In this document: in pieces, positions 8,805 to 17,952 of the stretch
How positions within the stretch are numbered: the first letter of the stretch is position 1
Layout of the letters: every line of letters begins with the position of its first letter
Source of the DNA: Sulfurimonas sp. HSL3-1
GTDB lineage: Bacteria > Campylobacterota > Campylobacteria > Campylobacterales > Sulfurimonadaceae
Length of the DNA stretch: 64,000 bases
Assembly (NCBI RefSeq): GCF_039645995.1
Contig: NZ_CP147920.1
Location: 1,178,001 to 1,242,000 of the forward strand
Direction: 5' to 3'
Notes under the pieces: generated by a model
Seen by the model: only the letters and a program-made list of their open reading frames with translations
Database searches by the model: none
Told to the model about the DNA's origin: nothing
Made by a program: the position numbers and the translations under genes

Positions 8805-9619
8805 CACGCCATATCACCAACACCATTTCGCAGCAGTTCGGACGGTTCGCGTCCAAAGAGTTTCCCCGCTGGTTCCAAAAAATCGTCAACCAGGGGTACG
8901 TCAGCATCATGGGACTGGACATGAGCGAGTTCTACGCACCCTCCACCTATCGTTCCCTCAACGCGCTCTTCACCCGCACTCTCAAGGCCTCGCGCCATTT
9001 CTCTAATGACGCAGACGACCTTATCTCACCGTGCGACAGCCTGATCACCGAATGCGGGGACCTCGATGCGACGCGGGCGCTGCAGATCAAGGGGATGTCC
9101 TACTGCGTCCGGGAGCTGCTAGGGAGCGAGATCGACGATGCGAACAAGGACCGCATCGAGCACGGACAGTTCATGAACTTCTACCTCTCGCCCCGCGACT
9201 ACCACCGCTATCACGTGCCGACGAATATGAAGGTGCTTAAGGCGGTGCATATCCCCGGCAAGCTCTACCCTGTCAATATGCCTTCGCTCAACAAGCGTGC
9301 CGACCTCTTTATCGAAAACGAGCGGGTCGTCCTGGAGTGCGAGAACCAGCAGGGGCGGCTCTTTTACCTTGTCCTTGTGGGTGCGCTCAACGTCGGGAAG
9401 ATGCAGGTCAGTTTCGAGCCGCGCATCCAGACGAATGCGGACGCCCAGCAGCCGACCGCGTACGCCTTTGATGATCTCTATCTGAAAAAAGGGGACGATT
9501 TCGGCTGCTTCGAGATGGGATCGACCATTGTCATGATCACCGAAAAAGCGGGGATGGCGTTAAGCGTGGAAGCTGGCCGGAAGGTCCGCTTCGGCGATAC
9601 GATTGCGAAACTCTCCTAA
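8801..9619 (+). CDS. psd: Phosphatidylserine decarboxylase proenzyme
   Basis: A 272-residue inner-membrane enzyme that makes phosphatidylethanolamine. The protein should cleave itself at the MGST motif: S241 in FEMGSTIVMI becomes the pyruvoyl group. The DYHRYHVP stretch near residue 133 is also characteristic. The start overlaps the truD stop by four bases. No pssA is visible in the window. The last gene of the operon; it converges on the HD-GYP gene with 16 bases between the stops. Confidence 0.94.
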   Translation: MTRHITNTISQQFGRFASKEFPRWFQKIVNQGYVSIMGLDMSEFYAPSTYRSLNALFTRTLKASRHFSNDADDLISPCDSLITECGDLDATRALQIKGMSYCVRELLGSEIDDANKDRIEHGQFMNFYLSPRDYHRYHVPTNMKVLKAVHIPGKLYPVNMPSLNKRADLFIENERVVLECENQQGRLFYLVLVGALNVGKMQVSFEPRIQTNADAQQPTAYAFDDLYLKKGDDFGCFEMGSTIVMITEKAGMALSVEAGRKVRFGDTIAKLS

Positions 9620-9635
9620 AACGGCTGCCGGCGCT

Positions 9636-12278
9636 TCAGTTTAACGTGATGAGCGGTGATTCCGTTGAGAACTCGAACCCCTTCTCCATAAAGAGGCGGA
9701 CACAGGCTTCGACCGCCTCGGGGTCGAAGGCGCTTCCCTTACCCTCCTGAATTTCCCGCATCGCCGTCTCAATACCCCGTGCCGAACGGTAAGGCCGGTG
9801 AGACGAGATGGCGTCGACCGTATCAGCGATGGCGATGATCTTCGCTTCAAGCAAGATGGCATCGCCTTTCAGCCCCTGGGGATAGCCGCTGCCGTCAAGA
9901 CGCTCGTGATGCTGCAAAATGATCTGCGCGATCGGCCAGGGGAAGTTGACGTCTTTGACGATGTCGTATCCGGCTTCCGGGTGGGTCTGGATCAACTGGT
10001 ACTCGATATTGCTCAGTCTGCCGGGTTTCGAGAGGATCTCTGCGGGGATATGGATCTTGCCGAGATCGTGTATGATTCCGGCGAAACCGATTCCGCGGAT
10101 CCGCTCATCATCCAGCCCCATCTCCCGGGCGATCGCCGTGGCAAGCTCGGCGACGCGATTTTGATGCCCGGCGGTGTATGGGTCGCGTGATTCGACCGTC
10201 GCGGCGATGGCCTGGATGGATTGCTCCAGACTTTCGCGCAGCAGGGCTTCGTGGCGGTCATGCGCCGCACGCGTGCGCAGATTGAGGATCCCGTAGGCGA
10301 GGTCTCCGGCAAGCTCTTCGAGCAGAGAGACTTCATCATTGTCAAAGGGCTCCGAAAGGGTTGAATAGATGCTCAGAGACCCGAATACCCTGCCGTCGTC
10401 AAAAAGGGGAAGGGCAATATTTGAAACGTAGCCTTGCATGGCGGCAGCTTGTTTCCATTCGGGATAGCAGTCGCTGCTCCCGATGTCCCGACAGATATTC
10501 GTCTTCCTCTCCCGGACCGCCGTGCCGGCCGGGAAACGCCCCCGATCCGTCGCGTCACAACGCTGATCTTCAATCCAGTACTCCTGTTTTTTGTAGCCGG
10601 CCCAGGCGACGGGATTTAGCCGTTTGTAGGGACCGTTTTCAACATAATGGACAACGGCTAGGCTGTAGCCGCCGTATTCGACGATCACACTTGTGGCATC
10701 GCGAAGAAGCATTTTTTCATCCGTCGCACGTACCAGAGCAAGATTGCCCTCTGATAGCGTTCGAAGGGCACGGTTGGCTCTGTTCAGTGCGGCTTCGGAC
10801 GCCTTTGCTTCACTGATGTCGCGTACGATGGCAAGGAAATAGGGTTTATCGACTTTCGTGATCGAAATACTGACCTCTACGGGAAAAGTCGAACCGTCTC
10901 TCCGGCGGTTGATGCTTTCAAAACGCATATTGTCGTCTTGATCTATACCTGCTATGATGCTTTTGGTCCGTTCCGGGGTGATGTTGGGGTCGATGTCAAG
11001 TACGGACTTCTTCATCAATGTCTCGCGGCTGTAGCCGAGTTGGCGGCAAGCCGTTTCATTAATATCCAGAAAGCGCATTGTTTCCGGGTCGACGATGTGA
11101 ACGGCATCCATCGATTTGTCAAAAAGAGAGTGGAAAAGTTCAAGCTGTTCCAGGAGTTTCCGCTGCTCTGTAATATCCATACCGATCGAAAGAAGCCCCT
11201 CCGTATTACCATGGGCGTCCTGGAGTCTTTTGTCGTACCATTCGATCTGGCGGGCTTCCCCTTCCCGTGTCATAATGGCATTGCTGTAACCGTTTGTTGG
11301 CAGATCAGACAGCGCATGCTGAAAAAGGTTTTCGGCATGTTCCCGGTCTGTTTCCGGTATGAAGAGTTCGAACCACGACCGGTCCTTCACCTCATCGAAT
11401 GCATAGCCTGACAGCGTTTCCATATATCGGTTGAAACGGGTAATCCGCCCTTTCAAGTCGCGTACCAATATGATCGCCGGCGCGGTTTCGACAAGATCGC
11501 GATTGAAATCCCGTTCGCGGAGGATCTGCCGCTCAACATTTTTACGTTTGGTGATGTCGATGCCGATGCCGATAATGGCATCGCCGCCGGGCAATACGAC
11601 TTGCTTGGTTGTCAGGGCATAGTGGCGGATGCCGTTTTTTGTCAGCAGGCGGGCTTCGGATGTGCTGTTACCGTCCGCGAGGGTTTCGGAGAGACGGTGC
11701 TTTACCTGCTCTTTGTCCCCGTAATGAACAAATTGCAGTGCACTGGAATGCCGCAGTTGTTCGGGCGCTATACCCATCAGCTGTTCTACCCGTTTATTCC
11801 ACTGAATAAGACGCCCCTGCTTGTCGATCAGGAAAAAGATGTCGGGAATACTCTCGATCAGCTTTTCGGAGAAGCGCTTTTCTTGGCGGAGCATATGCTC
11901 TGCATGTTTTTGATCCGTTATGTTCTCAAGAATATGAATAGAATAGAGGTAGGTTCCGGCCTCACTGTTCACGACGTAGGAACGGGACCGGAACAGGGTG
12001 CTTCCGACCCGGACCTCATCTTCTGCCGAATCGGTATGTGCATCCTCTTTTGCTCGTCTGCAATGAGGCAACGGGCCGTCGTTTATCGGGAAAACGTCAT
12101 AGTAGAATTGACCGATAATTTGCGGGTAGGAGAGACCGGCATAGTGTTGATAGGCTTTATTACAGCGTATGATGCGAAAGTCTTTGTCGTGGAGAAAGAT
12201 GGGATCCTGGATGACATCGAGTGCTGTAATCCATTCGCTAAGGGCACGCTCAATTTGCTCTGCAGGCGGGTATTCCAT
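9636..12278 (-). CDS. Multi-PAS, GAF and HD-GYP cyclic-di-GMP phosphodiesterase
   Basis: An 880-residue signalling protein. Four PAS domains can be placed at about 5-125, 135-255, 262-380 and 385-500, each ending in an ITDQK/ITKRK/ITEQR/ISEAK-type linker, then a GAF domain at about 515-670 and an HD-GYP domain at 690-870. The HD-GYP residues are intact: HD at 737-738, HH at 790-791 and GYP at 798-800, so hydrolysis of c-di-GMP is expected. There is no transmembrane helix or signal peptide, so it should sense an internal cue. The ATG follows AAGGAGATAA, a strong ribosome site. It stands alone, 235 bases from the next gene upstream. Confidence 0.93.
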   Translation of the reverse strand: MEYPPAEQIERALSEWITALDVIQDPIFLHDKDFRIIRCNKAYQHYAGLSYPQIIGQFYYDVFPINDGPLPHCRRAKEDAHTDSAEDEVRVGSTLFRSRSYVVNSEAGTYLYSIHILENITDQKHAEHMLRQEKRFSEKLIESIPDIFFLIDKQGRLIQWNKRVEQLMGIAPEQLRHSSALQFVHYGDKEQVKHRLSETLADGNSTSEARLLTKNGIRHYALTTKQVVLPGGDAIIGIGIDITKRKNVERQILRERDFNRDLVETAPAIILVRDLKGRITRFNRYMETLSGYAFDEVKDRSWFELFIPETDREHAENLFQHALSDLPTNGYSNAIMTREGEARQIEWYDKRLQDAHGNTEGLLSIGMDITEQRKLLEQLELFHSLFDKSMDAVHIVDPETMRFLDINETACRQLGYSRETLMKKSVLDIDPNITPERTKSIIAGIDQDDNMRFESINRRRDGSTFPVEVSISITKVDKPYFLAIVRDISEAKASEAALNRANRALRTLSEGNLALVRATDEKMLLRDATSVIVEYGGYSLAVVHYVENGPYKRLNPVAWAGYKKQEYWIEDQRCDATDRGRFPAGTAVRERKTNICRDIGSSDCYPEWKQAAAMQGYVSNIALPLFDDGRVFGSLSIYSTLSEPFDNDEVSLLEELAGDLAYGILNLRTRAAHDRHEALLRESLEQSIQAIAATVESRDPYTAGHQNRVAELATAIAREMGLDDERIRGIGFAGIIHDLGKIHIPAEILSKPGRLSNIEYQLIQTHPEAGYDIVKDVNFPWPIAQIILQHHERLDGSGYPQGLKGDAILLEAKIIAIADTVDAISSHRPYRSARGIETAMREIQEGKGSAFDPEAVEACVRLFMEKGFEFSTESPLITLN

Positions 12279-12512
12279 TTATCTCCTTCCACATACCATA
12301 TACGCATATGTATTCTTAAATGTGCGAAACAGTTTTCATCCATTATACTTCATTGGCAATTTAAAATGAAATAGTGGTGATGAGAAGTTGATGTCATTGA
12401 GGCTGCGGGGTGACTGATGCTATGATAGATTTGGGTCGACCGTCGTGATGATCACGATAAAACGGCGAAATGTCGGCGGTTCCGAAAGTGCGGTTGTCCC
12501 CGCCCGGGGAAA
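12279..12512. other. Intergenic spacer with only a short hairpin
   Basis: This gap holds the promoter region of the HD-GYP gene (AT-rich near 12300-12370) and the 3' end of the TonB-receptor gene. Near 12498-12510 TCCCC and GGGGA pair around GCCC, a possible weak minus-strand terminator. I see no ORF with a credible start or any tRNA. Confidence 0.4.
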
Positions 12513-14609
12513 TTAGAAGCGGTAGCGCATACCGGCGTAGAACGCCCGGGGAGGGGCGACCCTGACCGTGGCGTCTTCCGCCATCGTCGCCAATGCGGAT
12601 GAATTGATGTTGACGAACTGGTAGTATTTTCTATCCAGCAGGTTGTCGAATCGTGCGAACATTTCAAAAGCGTCGCTGAAGCGGTATTCGCCGATCAGGT
12701 TAACGACCTCGTATCCGCTCAGTTTGTGCGCATTGACCTCATCCGCAAAATAACTGCTTTTTGCCAGCAGCTCCGTGATAAGTGTCGCTTTGGAGTTCGG
12801 CTGGTAATAGAGCGTCAGTTTGACGGTGTGTTTGGGCGTTCTCGGCACCTGGTTGCCGGAGAGGTCTATGCGTTCGAAGTCGCCCGTGAGCGGCCCTCTG
12901 CCGTCGGGGTCCGCGGTGACCTGCTGGGAGAGCCAGTAGCGTGTAAAGACCGCGTCGAGGTAGGTATAGGCCAGGTCAAACGCGACCGTTTTGCTCCGGT
13001 CACTCTGCACGGAGAGCTCGAAGCCCCTGCTGCGCATATCCCCGACGTTGTCGTAGTTGCTTTCGTTCTCATCGTCGGAGGTGATATAGCTCCCGGCGAT
13101 TCTTCCGATGTAATCTTTCCGGTCGAGTTGGTAGACCGATGCGTTATAGGTGAGTCCGGCATACCGGCCGCGCAGGCCGATCTCATAGTTGTAGGATGTC
13201 TCTATACCGATCTTCGAGGGAATATCCACAGCCGGATTCTCCCGCAGGGTCGCCTGGTTGTTGCTCATCTGGCGTACCGTCGGGGTCCTGAAACCGGTGG
13301 AAACACTGGCGTAAAGCGCATTGTTTTTGGAAAGAGCGTAGTTGAAACCGGCCCGGTAGGAGACGACGTCATAGGAGGGTTTGACGTTGTTGGCGCTCTC
13401 TTGATGGTCGATGTACCGCTGCTGGATGTTGTCGTAGCGGATATTGAAAGTGGTTGTCAGGTCCTTGACCACTTCGAGTTTCATCTCGCCGTACAGCGCG
13501 TTGATATCCTCCTCTGTCGCGTAATCGGACTGGAGGCTGCCGTCGGCCGCGAGGTATGCCCGTTCATCGGTGGTGTTTCTTTGGAGGTCGAATCCGGTCA
13601 TGAGACCCAGGATGTCAAAGGCCGTGCGGTATTCGCCTTTGGCGCCGTTCTGGTTCCAGATTTCATTCTTGTCCGTTTTCGTCCGTGCCGTTTTATAGGT
13701 CTTGTCATCGATGTAGGTATGGACATTGAGCATCAGGTTCGAATCTTCACCGAAGGAGTTGGAGTAGGTGACGAACCCTTTGGTCAGGTCGGTCTTGTAG
13801 TAGCCGCTGTACGAATACTCGTTTTCGCTCCGGGGGTCGGTTTTCGCCGCGAGGGTCCCGTGGACGCTGTTGCCGTCACCCGTTTCGCGTTTGGTATAGT
13901 CAAGCCCCAGCGTTATGTCGCTGGTGTCATTGAGGTAATAGGAGTATTTCCCGTTGATCGATTTAACCGAGACGTAGGATTCATCCCAGTAGCCGTCACT
14001 GCCCCTGTAGCTTCCCTGCAGCTGGAGCGCGGAGTTTTCGAAGCTCTGATTGGTCGTTGCCATCAGGCGTTTCGAGTTGAAGCTTCCGGCTTCCGCTTCG
14101 GCTTTCGACGAAGAGACGGCTTTAGCTTTCTTGGTCGTGATGATGACCGCGCCGGCGAGGGCGTCGTTGCCGTAGAGGTAAGACGCGCCCCCCTTGATGA
14201 CTTTGATCGATTCGATATTGTCCAGGTCGATGTTGATCTTGCCCGAGGTCTCCTGGACCGGGACGCCGTCGATGACGATGGCGACGCCGGGCTGTTCGCC
14301 CATGTACATCTGGTTCTCGATTCCCCGGATATGGACTTTGACGCTGTCGGTGCCGACGTTGGAGAGGGTGACACCCGGTACGCTGTTCAGGATGTCCGTA
14401 ATGGTGTGCGGGTTGATCTTTTCAACCTCTTCGCCCGTAATGGTCATGGTGTTTGAAACGCCCGTTTTTGAATCGACGCCGTCGTCGATCGTCGTAGACT
14501 CGACGGTCACGGCACCGATTGCGATGCTCTCGTCAGCATGGATTGCGGCGCTGTTTCCGAGCAGGAAACAAAGCAGTGCCGTATGTTTTGCCAGATGGTT
14601 TATATTCAT
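12513..14609 (-). CDS. TonB-dependent outer-membrane receptor
   Basis: A 698-residue receptor. A signal peptide occupies residues 1-25 (ends NSAAIHA). The plug follows, with ITGEEVEKINPHTITDIL, the VHIRGIENQ strand and IESIKVIKGGASYLYG; a 22-strand barrel with many Tyr/Asp/Asn-rich loops fills the rest and the protein ends in Phe (GMRYRF), the barrel-insertion signal. I start at 14609 rather than the ATG at 14627 because GAAAGAGAG stands at ribosome-site distance. The TonB box may be the ESIAIGAVTVES segment after cleavage. The ligand is unknown; the RND permease and polyferredoxin genes upstream suggest a metal or metal chelate. Confidence 0.92.
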   Translation of the reverse strand: MNINHLAKHTALLCFLLGNSAAIHADESIAIGAVTVESTTIDDGVDSKTGVSNTMTITGEEVEKINPHTITDILNSVPGVTLSNVGTDSVKVHIRGIENQMYMGEQPGVAIVIDGVPVQETSGKINIDLDNIESIKVIKGGASYLYGNDALAGAVIITTKKAKAVSSSKAEAEAGSFNSKRLMATTNQSFENSALQLQGSYRGSDGYWDESYVSVKSINGKYSYYLNDTSDITLGLDYTKRETGDGNSVHGTLAAKTDPRSENEYSYSGYYKTDLTKGFVTYSNSFGEDSNLMLNVHTYIDDKTYKTARTKTDKNEIWNQNGAKGEYRTAFDILGLMTGFDLQRNTTDERAYLAADGSLQSDYATEEDINALYGEMKLEVVKDLTTTFNIRYDNIQQRYIDHQESANNVKPSYDVVSYRAGFNYALSKNNALYASVSTGFRTPTVRQMSNNQATLRENPAVDIPSKIGIETSYNYEIGLRGRYAGLTYNASVYQLDRKDYIGRIAGSYITSDDENESNYDNVGDMRSRGFELSVQSDRSKTVAFDLAYTYLDAVFTRYWLSQQVTADPDGRGPLTGDFERIDLSGNQVPRTPKHTVKLTLYYQPNSKATLITELLAKSSYFADEVNAHKLSGYEVVNLIGEYRFSDAFEMFARFDNLLDRKYYQFVNINSSALATMAEDATVRVAPPRAFYAGMRYRF

Positions 14610-14677
14610 AGCTCTCTTTCTGTTCATTGTGTTAATGCGGATTGTTGCAACAGAGTGTTAATTAAATATTAAATTAA

Positions 14678-14696
14678 ATATATTTATTAAATATAT
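14678..14696. promoter_or_regulatory. 19-bp AT-rich inverted repeat before the TonB-receptor gene
   Basis: ATATATTTA-T-TAAATATAT is a perfect 9-1-9 inverted repeat centred about 78 bases upstream of the receptor start, inside an AT-rich tract (14657-14700) in otherwise GC-rich DNA. The 9-1-9 geometry matches that of Fur boxes, but the bases do not match the Fur consensus closely. Confidence 0.45.
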
Positions 14697-14734
14697 ATGA
14701 TAAGAATGTGTAGAAACGACCGCTATGCCCTGCG

Positions 14735-17700
14735 TCACGAGGGGACGCGCTGCTTATGGACATAGCTGTACATGACGGGCAGGTAGAAGAGGTTCAAGAC
14801 GGTGCCCCACGCCAGACCGAATCCCAGCGAGACCGCGAGAGGCTGGAAGGTGGCGGCCTGGCCCGAGGCGAAGAAGATCAGGGAGGAGAGCCCCACGAGA
14901 GTCGTCAGCGACGTCAGGATGATCGGCCTGAAGCGCCTGCCGGCCAGGAGGTGGATCTCGTCGGCGCTGCCGGCATGCCGGAGCGTGGACATCATGATGA
15001 TGCCGTCATTGACGATAACGCCGGCGAGGCCGAGCGCGCCGATCAGCGAGGGCATGGAGAGGTTCAGCCCCATGAGGGCGTGCCCCATCAAGACCCCCAG
15101 GAGGGAAAAGGGGATGACGGAGACAACGATCAGCGTCTCGCGGATCGAATTAAAGAGGTAAAGGATGGCGATAAAAATCAGGATGACCGACAGGACCGTC
15201 GCCAGCACGAGATCGGTCTCCAGGGCTTTCTTCTGTTCCGCTTCGCCTTTGAATTTCAAACGGACCCCCTCCGCCTTGAGCCTGCTGAGGGTCGGTTTGA
15301 GCTTCTGAAGCGCTTCGGAGGCGGTGATGATTTTCGAGTCGACATTGGCAAAGACGAAAAAGGTGGTCTCACCGTCATCCTTGACAAGCCGCTCCAGTGC
15401 GGTGATCACCTCGAAATCGCAGACATCCCGGAGGCGGACGATCTGTCCGTTCTTCAGCGGCACGCCGAGGGATTCGAAAAACGCAAAATCGTCCTGGTAG
15501 GCGGAGCGGACCTTGATATCGAGCAGGCTCTGACCGTCGAAGATCACGCCGATGCGTTTGGAGAGATAGAGGTCCGAGACAAAATTGCCCAGATAGGCAT
15601 CGGTGATGCCGAGCTGTTCGCCGTAGGCGTTGACCTTGATCTTGATCTCGTCGATCCCCCGTTTGATGTTGTCGCCGGCATACTTGATGCCATCGATTGC
15701 GCCGAGCTCTGTTTCAAGCATTTTGACCGCCCGGATCGCCTGCTGGTAATCGTCGCTCATCAGCCCGATACGGATATCCGCTTTGGCGTAGCCCATCCCC
15801 TTTTCGACGACCATCAGCTCTTCGAGTCCGTAATGCTCCTTGTAGCCCTGGGATACGAGCCATGCCCGCAGATCCCTCGAGATGGCTTTGGAGGAGCGTT
15901 CGCGCACGCTGTCGCGCCGGCTGTCGTAGAAACTGAGGTAGGGGGTAATGTAGCTGTCCATAAAGTTGTCGGGTTTTTTCTTCTGCAGTTCGACGCCGAT
16001 GTACCCGACGGAGGGGAACATCTCGGTGTCTCCCGTGGCGCTGCGCCGGTATCCTGCCGTCGACGTGACATTTTCGACGCCGAAACGGCCGCGCTCCTTG
16101 AGAAGGTCCTTCTCGATGGCCTGTACGATGGCGAGGGACTCCTCGAGGGTCGTCGTCGGGGCCGCTTTGAAGGTGATGTTCAGGGCGGTGGCGTCGAAGG
16201 GCTGGAACATCTGGAATTTTGCGTGTTTGAAACCGCTGTAGATCAGCAGCGGGATGATGATGACAAAGAGCAGCAAAAAGGTTTTCTGATACCGCATCAG
16301 CAGCCGGAGGGCTGCCGAATAGCGTCGGTTGACTCCCTCCCAGGAGAGGGTGCGCGAGGCGGGGCTGAGCAGGTGCACCGCATGGATCGGCAGGAAGATG
16401 AACGACTCGAGCAGAGACGCGATGACCAGAGCGCTGAAGGCGATGGGGATCATCTGCACGATCTCGCCGAGCCGGCCGCTGATCATCAGCAGCGGGATAA
16501 AGGAGAAGAGTGTGGTGGCCGAGGCGATGGTGACGGGCTTGGCCATCTCCCGCGTCCCGAGGAAGGCCGCCTTTGCCGGTGCGTACCCTTTTTCGATGTA
16601 CTGCTGGATGTTCTCGCTGACGACGATGGCGTCGTCGACGATGATACCGATGGCGATGATGACCCCGATCAGGGAATTGATATTGATGCTGTACCCGGTG
16701 AAGTAGAAATAGATGCTCCCCAGCACAAAGGAGGTCGGGATGCCCAGCGCGATGATGAAGGCCATGCGCGCATTGATCAGGGCAAAGGTCATCAGGGTGA
16801 TGAGGATGATCCCGAAGAGGATATTTGAGATGACGATATTGAGGCGCTCCTGGATGATCGTCGTCTGGTCCTGCCTGACATCGTAATCGACGCCGTCGAC
16901 CTTCATGCTCTCGAGGAGTTTATAGATCTGTTCCCCAATGGCGATGGCATCTCCTTTCGGGTTCTGCGAAAGCGAAAGGGTAATGGCGGTTTTGCCGTTC
17001 ATGCTCGCCAGCGTCGAAGCGTCTTCGTAGCGTTTAGTGACCGTGGCGATGTCCCTGAGCGCGATCTGGCGGTCGCCGATATTGAGCACGGTCTGTTCAA
17101 ATGCGTCCACGAACTTCTTCTGGTTTCCGACGGAGAGGAAATACTGGGCCTTGGCGTCGTCGATCTTGCCGAGGGGGTAGATATAGGAGAGTTCCGAGAT
17201 GGTTTTGAGCACTTCCGTATGTGACAGTCCGTAGGCGTCGATGCGCCGCTCGTCAAGCATGATCTCGTAGAAAAGGTCGGAATCGCCGAAGATCGTGACG
17301 TCCGAAACGCCGGGAATCGCCATCAGCCGGGATTTCAGCTTCTGTGCGAGTTCCCTGAGCCTGTCCAGGCCGACCCGGTCCGAACGCACCGATACCTGCA
17401 TCAACCCCCGCGCATGGGCCACGTTCCTGACCGCAGGCTCGTCCATATCGGAGGGGAGTGTCGGCACGACCAGGGCGATGGCGTCGCGGATCGATTCGGC
17501 CATCTCCGCTTTGTCGGCTCCTTTATCGAGCTCGAGGCGTACGGAGAAGCTGCCCGGGGAGATGACCGAGGTGACGCTCTCGACGCCGACCAGGTTTTTG
17601 GTCTCCTCTTCGAGCGGCGTCACGACCATGCGGTTGAGGACATCGACGGAGGCGCCGCCGTAGCTGCCGCGGATCGTCATGGTATCGGGTTCGATCTCGG

Positions 17701-17878
17701 GGGAGATCTCCTTGGGGATCATTGTATAGGTATAGATCCCGGCGGCGAAAAGAAGGAAAAAGAGCGTGTAGTTGATTTTATAGTTTTCAATAAAAAAATT
17801 CAGCAGTTTGTCAAACAGGGTGTTCTCACTCTCTGGGAGGGGCGTCTGCTCCGGGGCGGTTAACTTGCTTTTGTTCAC
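14735..17878 (-). CDS. RND-family efflux permease
   Basis: A 1047-residue inner-membrane permease of the resistance-nodulation-division family. Membrane helices fall at about 33-52, a group at 345-480, 540-560, a group at 865-960 and 985-1040, with two large periplasmic loops between, as in AcrB. The proton-relay acids of helix 4 are present (IGIIVDDAIVV) and the second half carries the matching GLAGVIVNDGIIM. The cytoplasmic start is 30 residues longer than in AcrB. It begins with GTG. No membrane-fusion protein or outer-membrane channel gene lies beside it, so its partners are elsewhere or it works without them. It follows the polyferredoxin gene by 74 bases. Confidence 0.92.
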   Translation of the reverse strand: MNKSKLTAPEQTPLPESENTLFDKLLNFFIENYKINYTLFFLLFAAGIYTYTMIPKEISPEIEPDTMTIRGSYGGASVDVLNRMVVTPLEEETKNLVGVESVTSVISPGSFSVRLELDKGADKAEMAESIRDAIALVVPTLPSDMDEPAVRNVAHARGLMQVSVRSDRVGLDRLRELAQKLKSRLMAIPGVSDVTIFGDSDLFYEIMLDERRIDAYGLSHTEVLKTISELSYIYPLGKIDDAKAQYFLSVGNQKKFVDAFEQTVLNIGDRQIALRDIATVTKRYEDASTLASMNGKTAITLSLSQNPKGDAIAIGEQIYKLLESMKVDGVDYDVRQDQTTIIQERLNIVISNILFGIILITLMTFALINARMAFIIALGIPTSFVLGSIYFYFTGYSININSLIGVIIAIGIIVDDAIVVSENIQQYIEKGYAPAKAAFLGTREMAKPVTIASATTLFSFIPLLMISGRLGEIVQMIPIAFSALVIASLLESFIFLPIHAVHLLSPASRTLSWEGVNRRYSAALRLLMRYQKTFLLLFVIIIPLLIYSGFKHAKFQMFQPFDATALNITFKAAPTTTLEESLAIVQAIEKDLLKERGRFGVENVTSTAGYRRSATGDTEMFPSVGYIGVELQKKKPDNFMDSYITPYLSFYDSRRDSVRERSSKAISRDLRAWLVSQGYKEHYGLEELMVVEKGMGYAKADIRIGLMSDDYQQAIRAVKMLETELGAIDGIKYAGDNIKRGIDEIKIKVNAYGEQLGITDAYLGNFVSDLYLSKRIGVIFDGQSLLDIKVRSAYQDDFAFFESLGVPLKNGQIVRLRDVCDFEVITALERLVKDDGETTFFVFANVDSKIITASEALQKLKPTLSRLKAEGVRLKFKGEAEQKKALETDLVLATVLSVILIFIAILYLFNSIRETLIVVSVIPFSLLGVLMGHALMGLNLSMPSLIGALGLAGVIVNDGIIMMSTLRHAGSADEIHLLAGRRFRPIILTSLTTLVGLSSLIFFASGQAATFQPLAVSLGFGLAWGTVLNLFYLPVMYSYVHKQRVPS

Positions 17879-17893
17879 GCTATGCCTATTTCT

Positions 17894-17912
17894 GCCTGCC
17901 GGCCGGGCAGGC
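17894..17912. other. Perfect hairpin between polyferredoxin and RND genes
   Basis: GCCTGCC and GGCAGGC form a 7-bp all-but-one G/C stem around a 5-base loop, in the 74-base gap just before the RND ribosome site. It could attenuate or stabilise the downstream transcript; there is no T-run on the coding side. Confidence 0.4.
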
Positions 17913-17952
17913 GTATTTTATTTGGTGCCGTTTTGCCACGGCGCGGCAGGGT

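Noticed and set aside
12726-14456. 576-residue open frame on the plus strand
   Set aside because: Antisense to the TonB receptor; Val/Asp/Arg-rich translation without any recognisable domain.
14756-16828. 690-residue open frame on the plus strand
   Set aside because: It lies wholly antisense to the RND permease and its translation is rich in Gly, Asp, Gln and His with no hydrophobic pattern or motif; long antisense frames are expected in GC-rich coding DNA.
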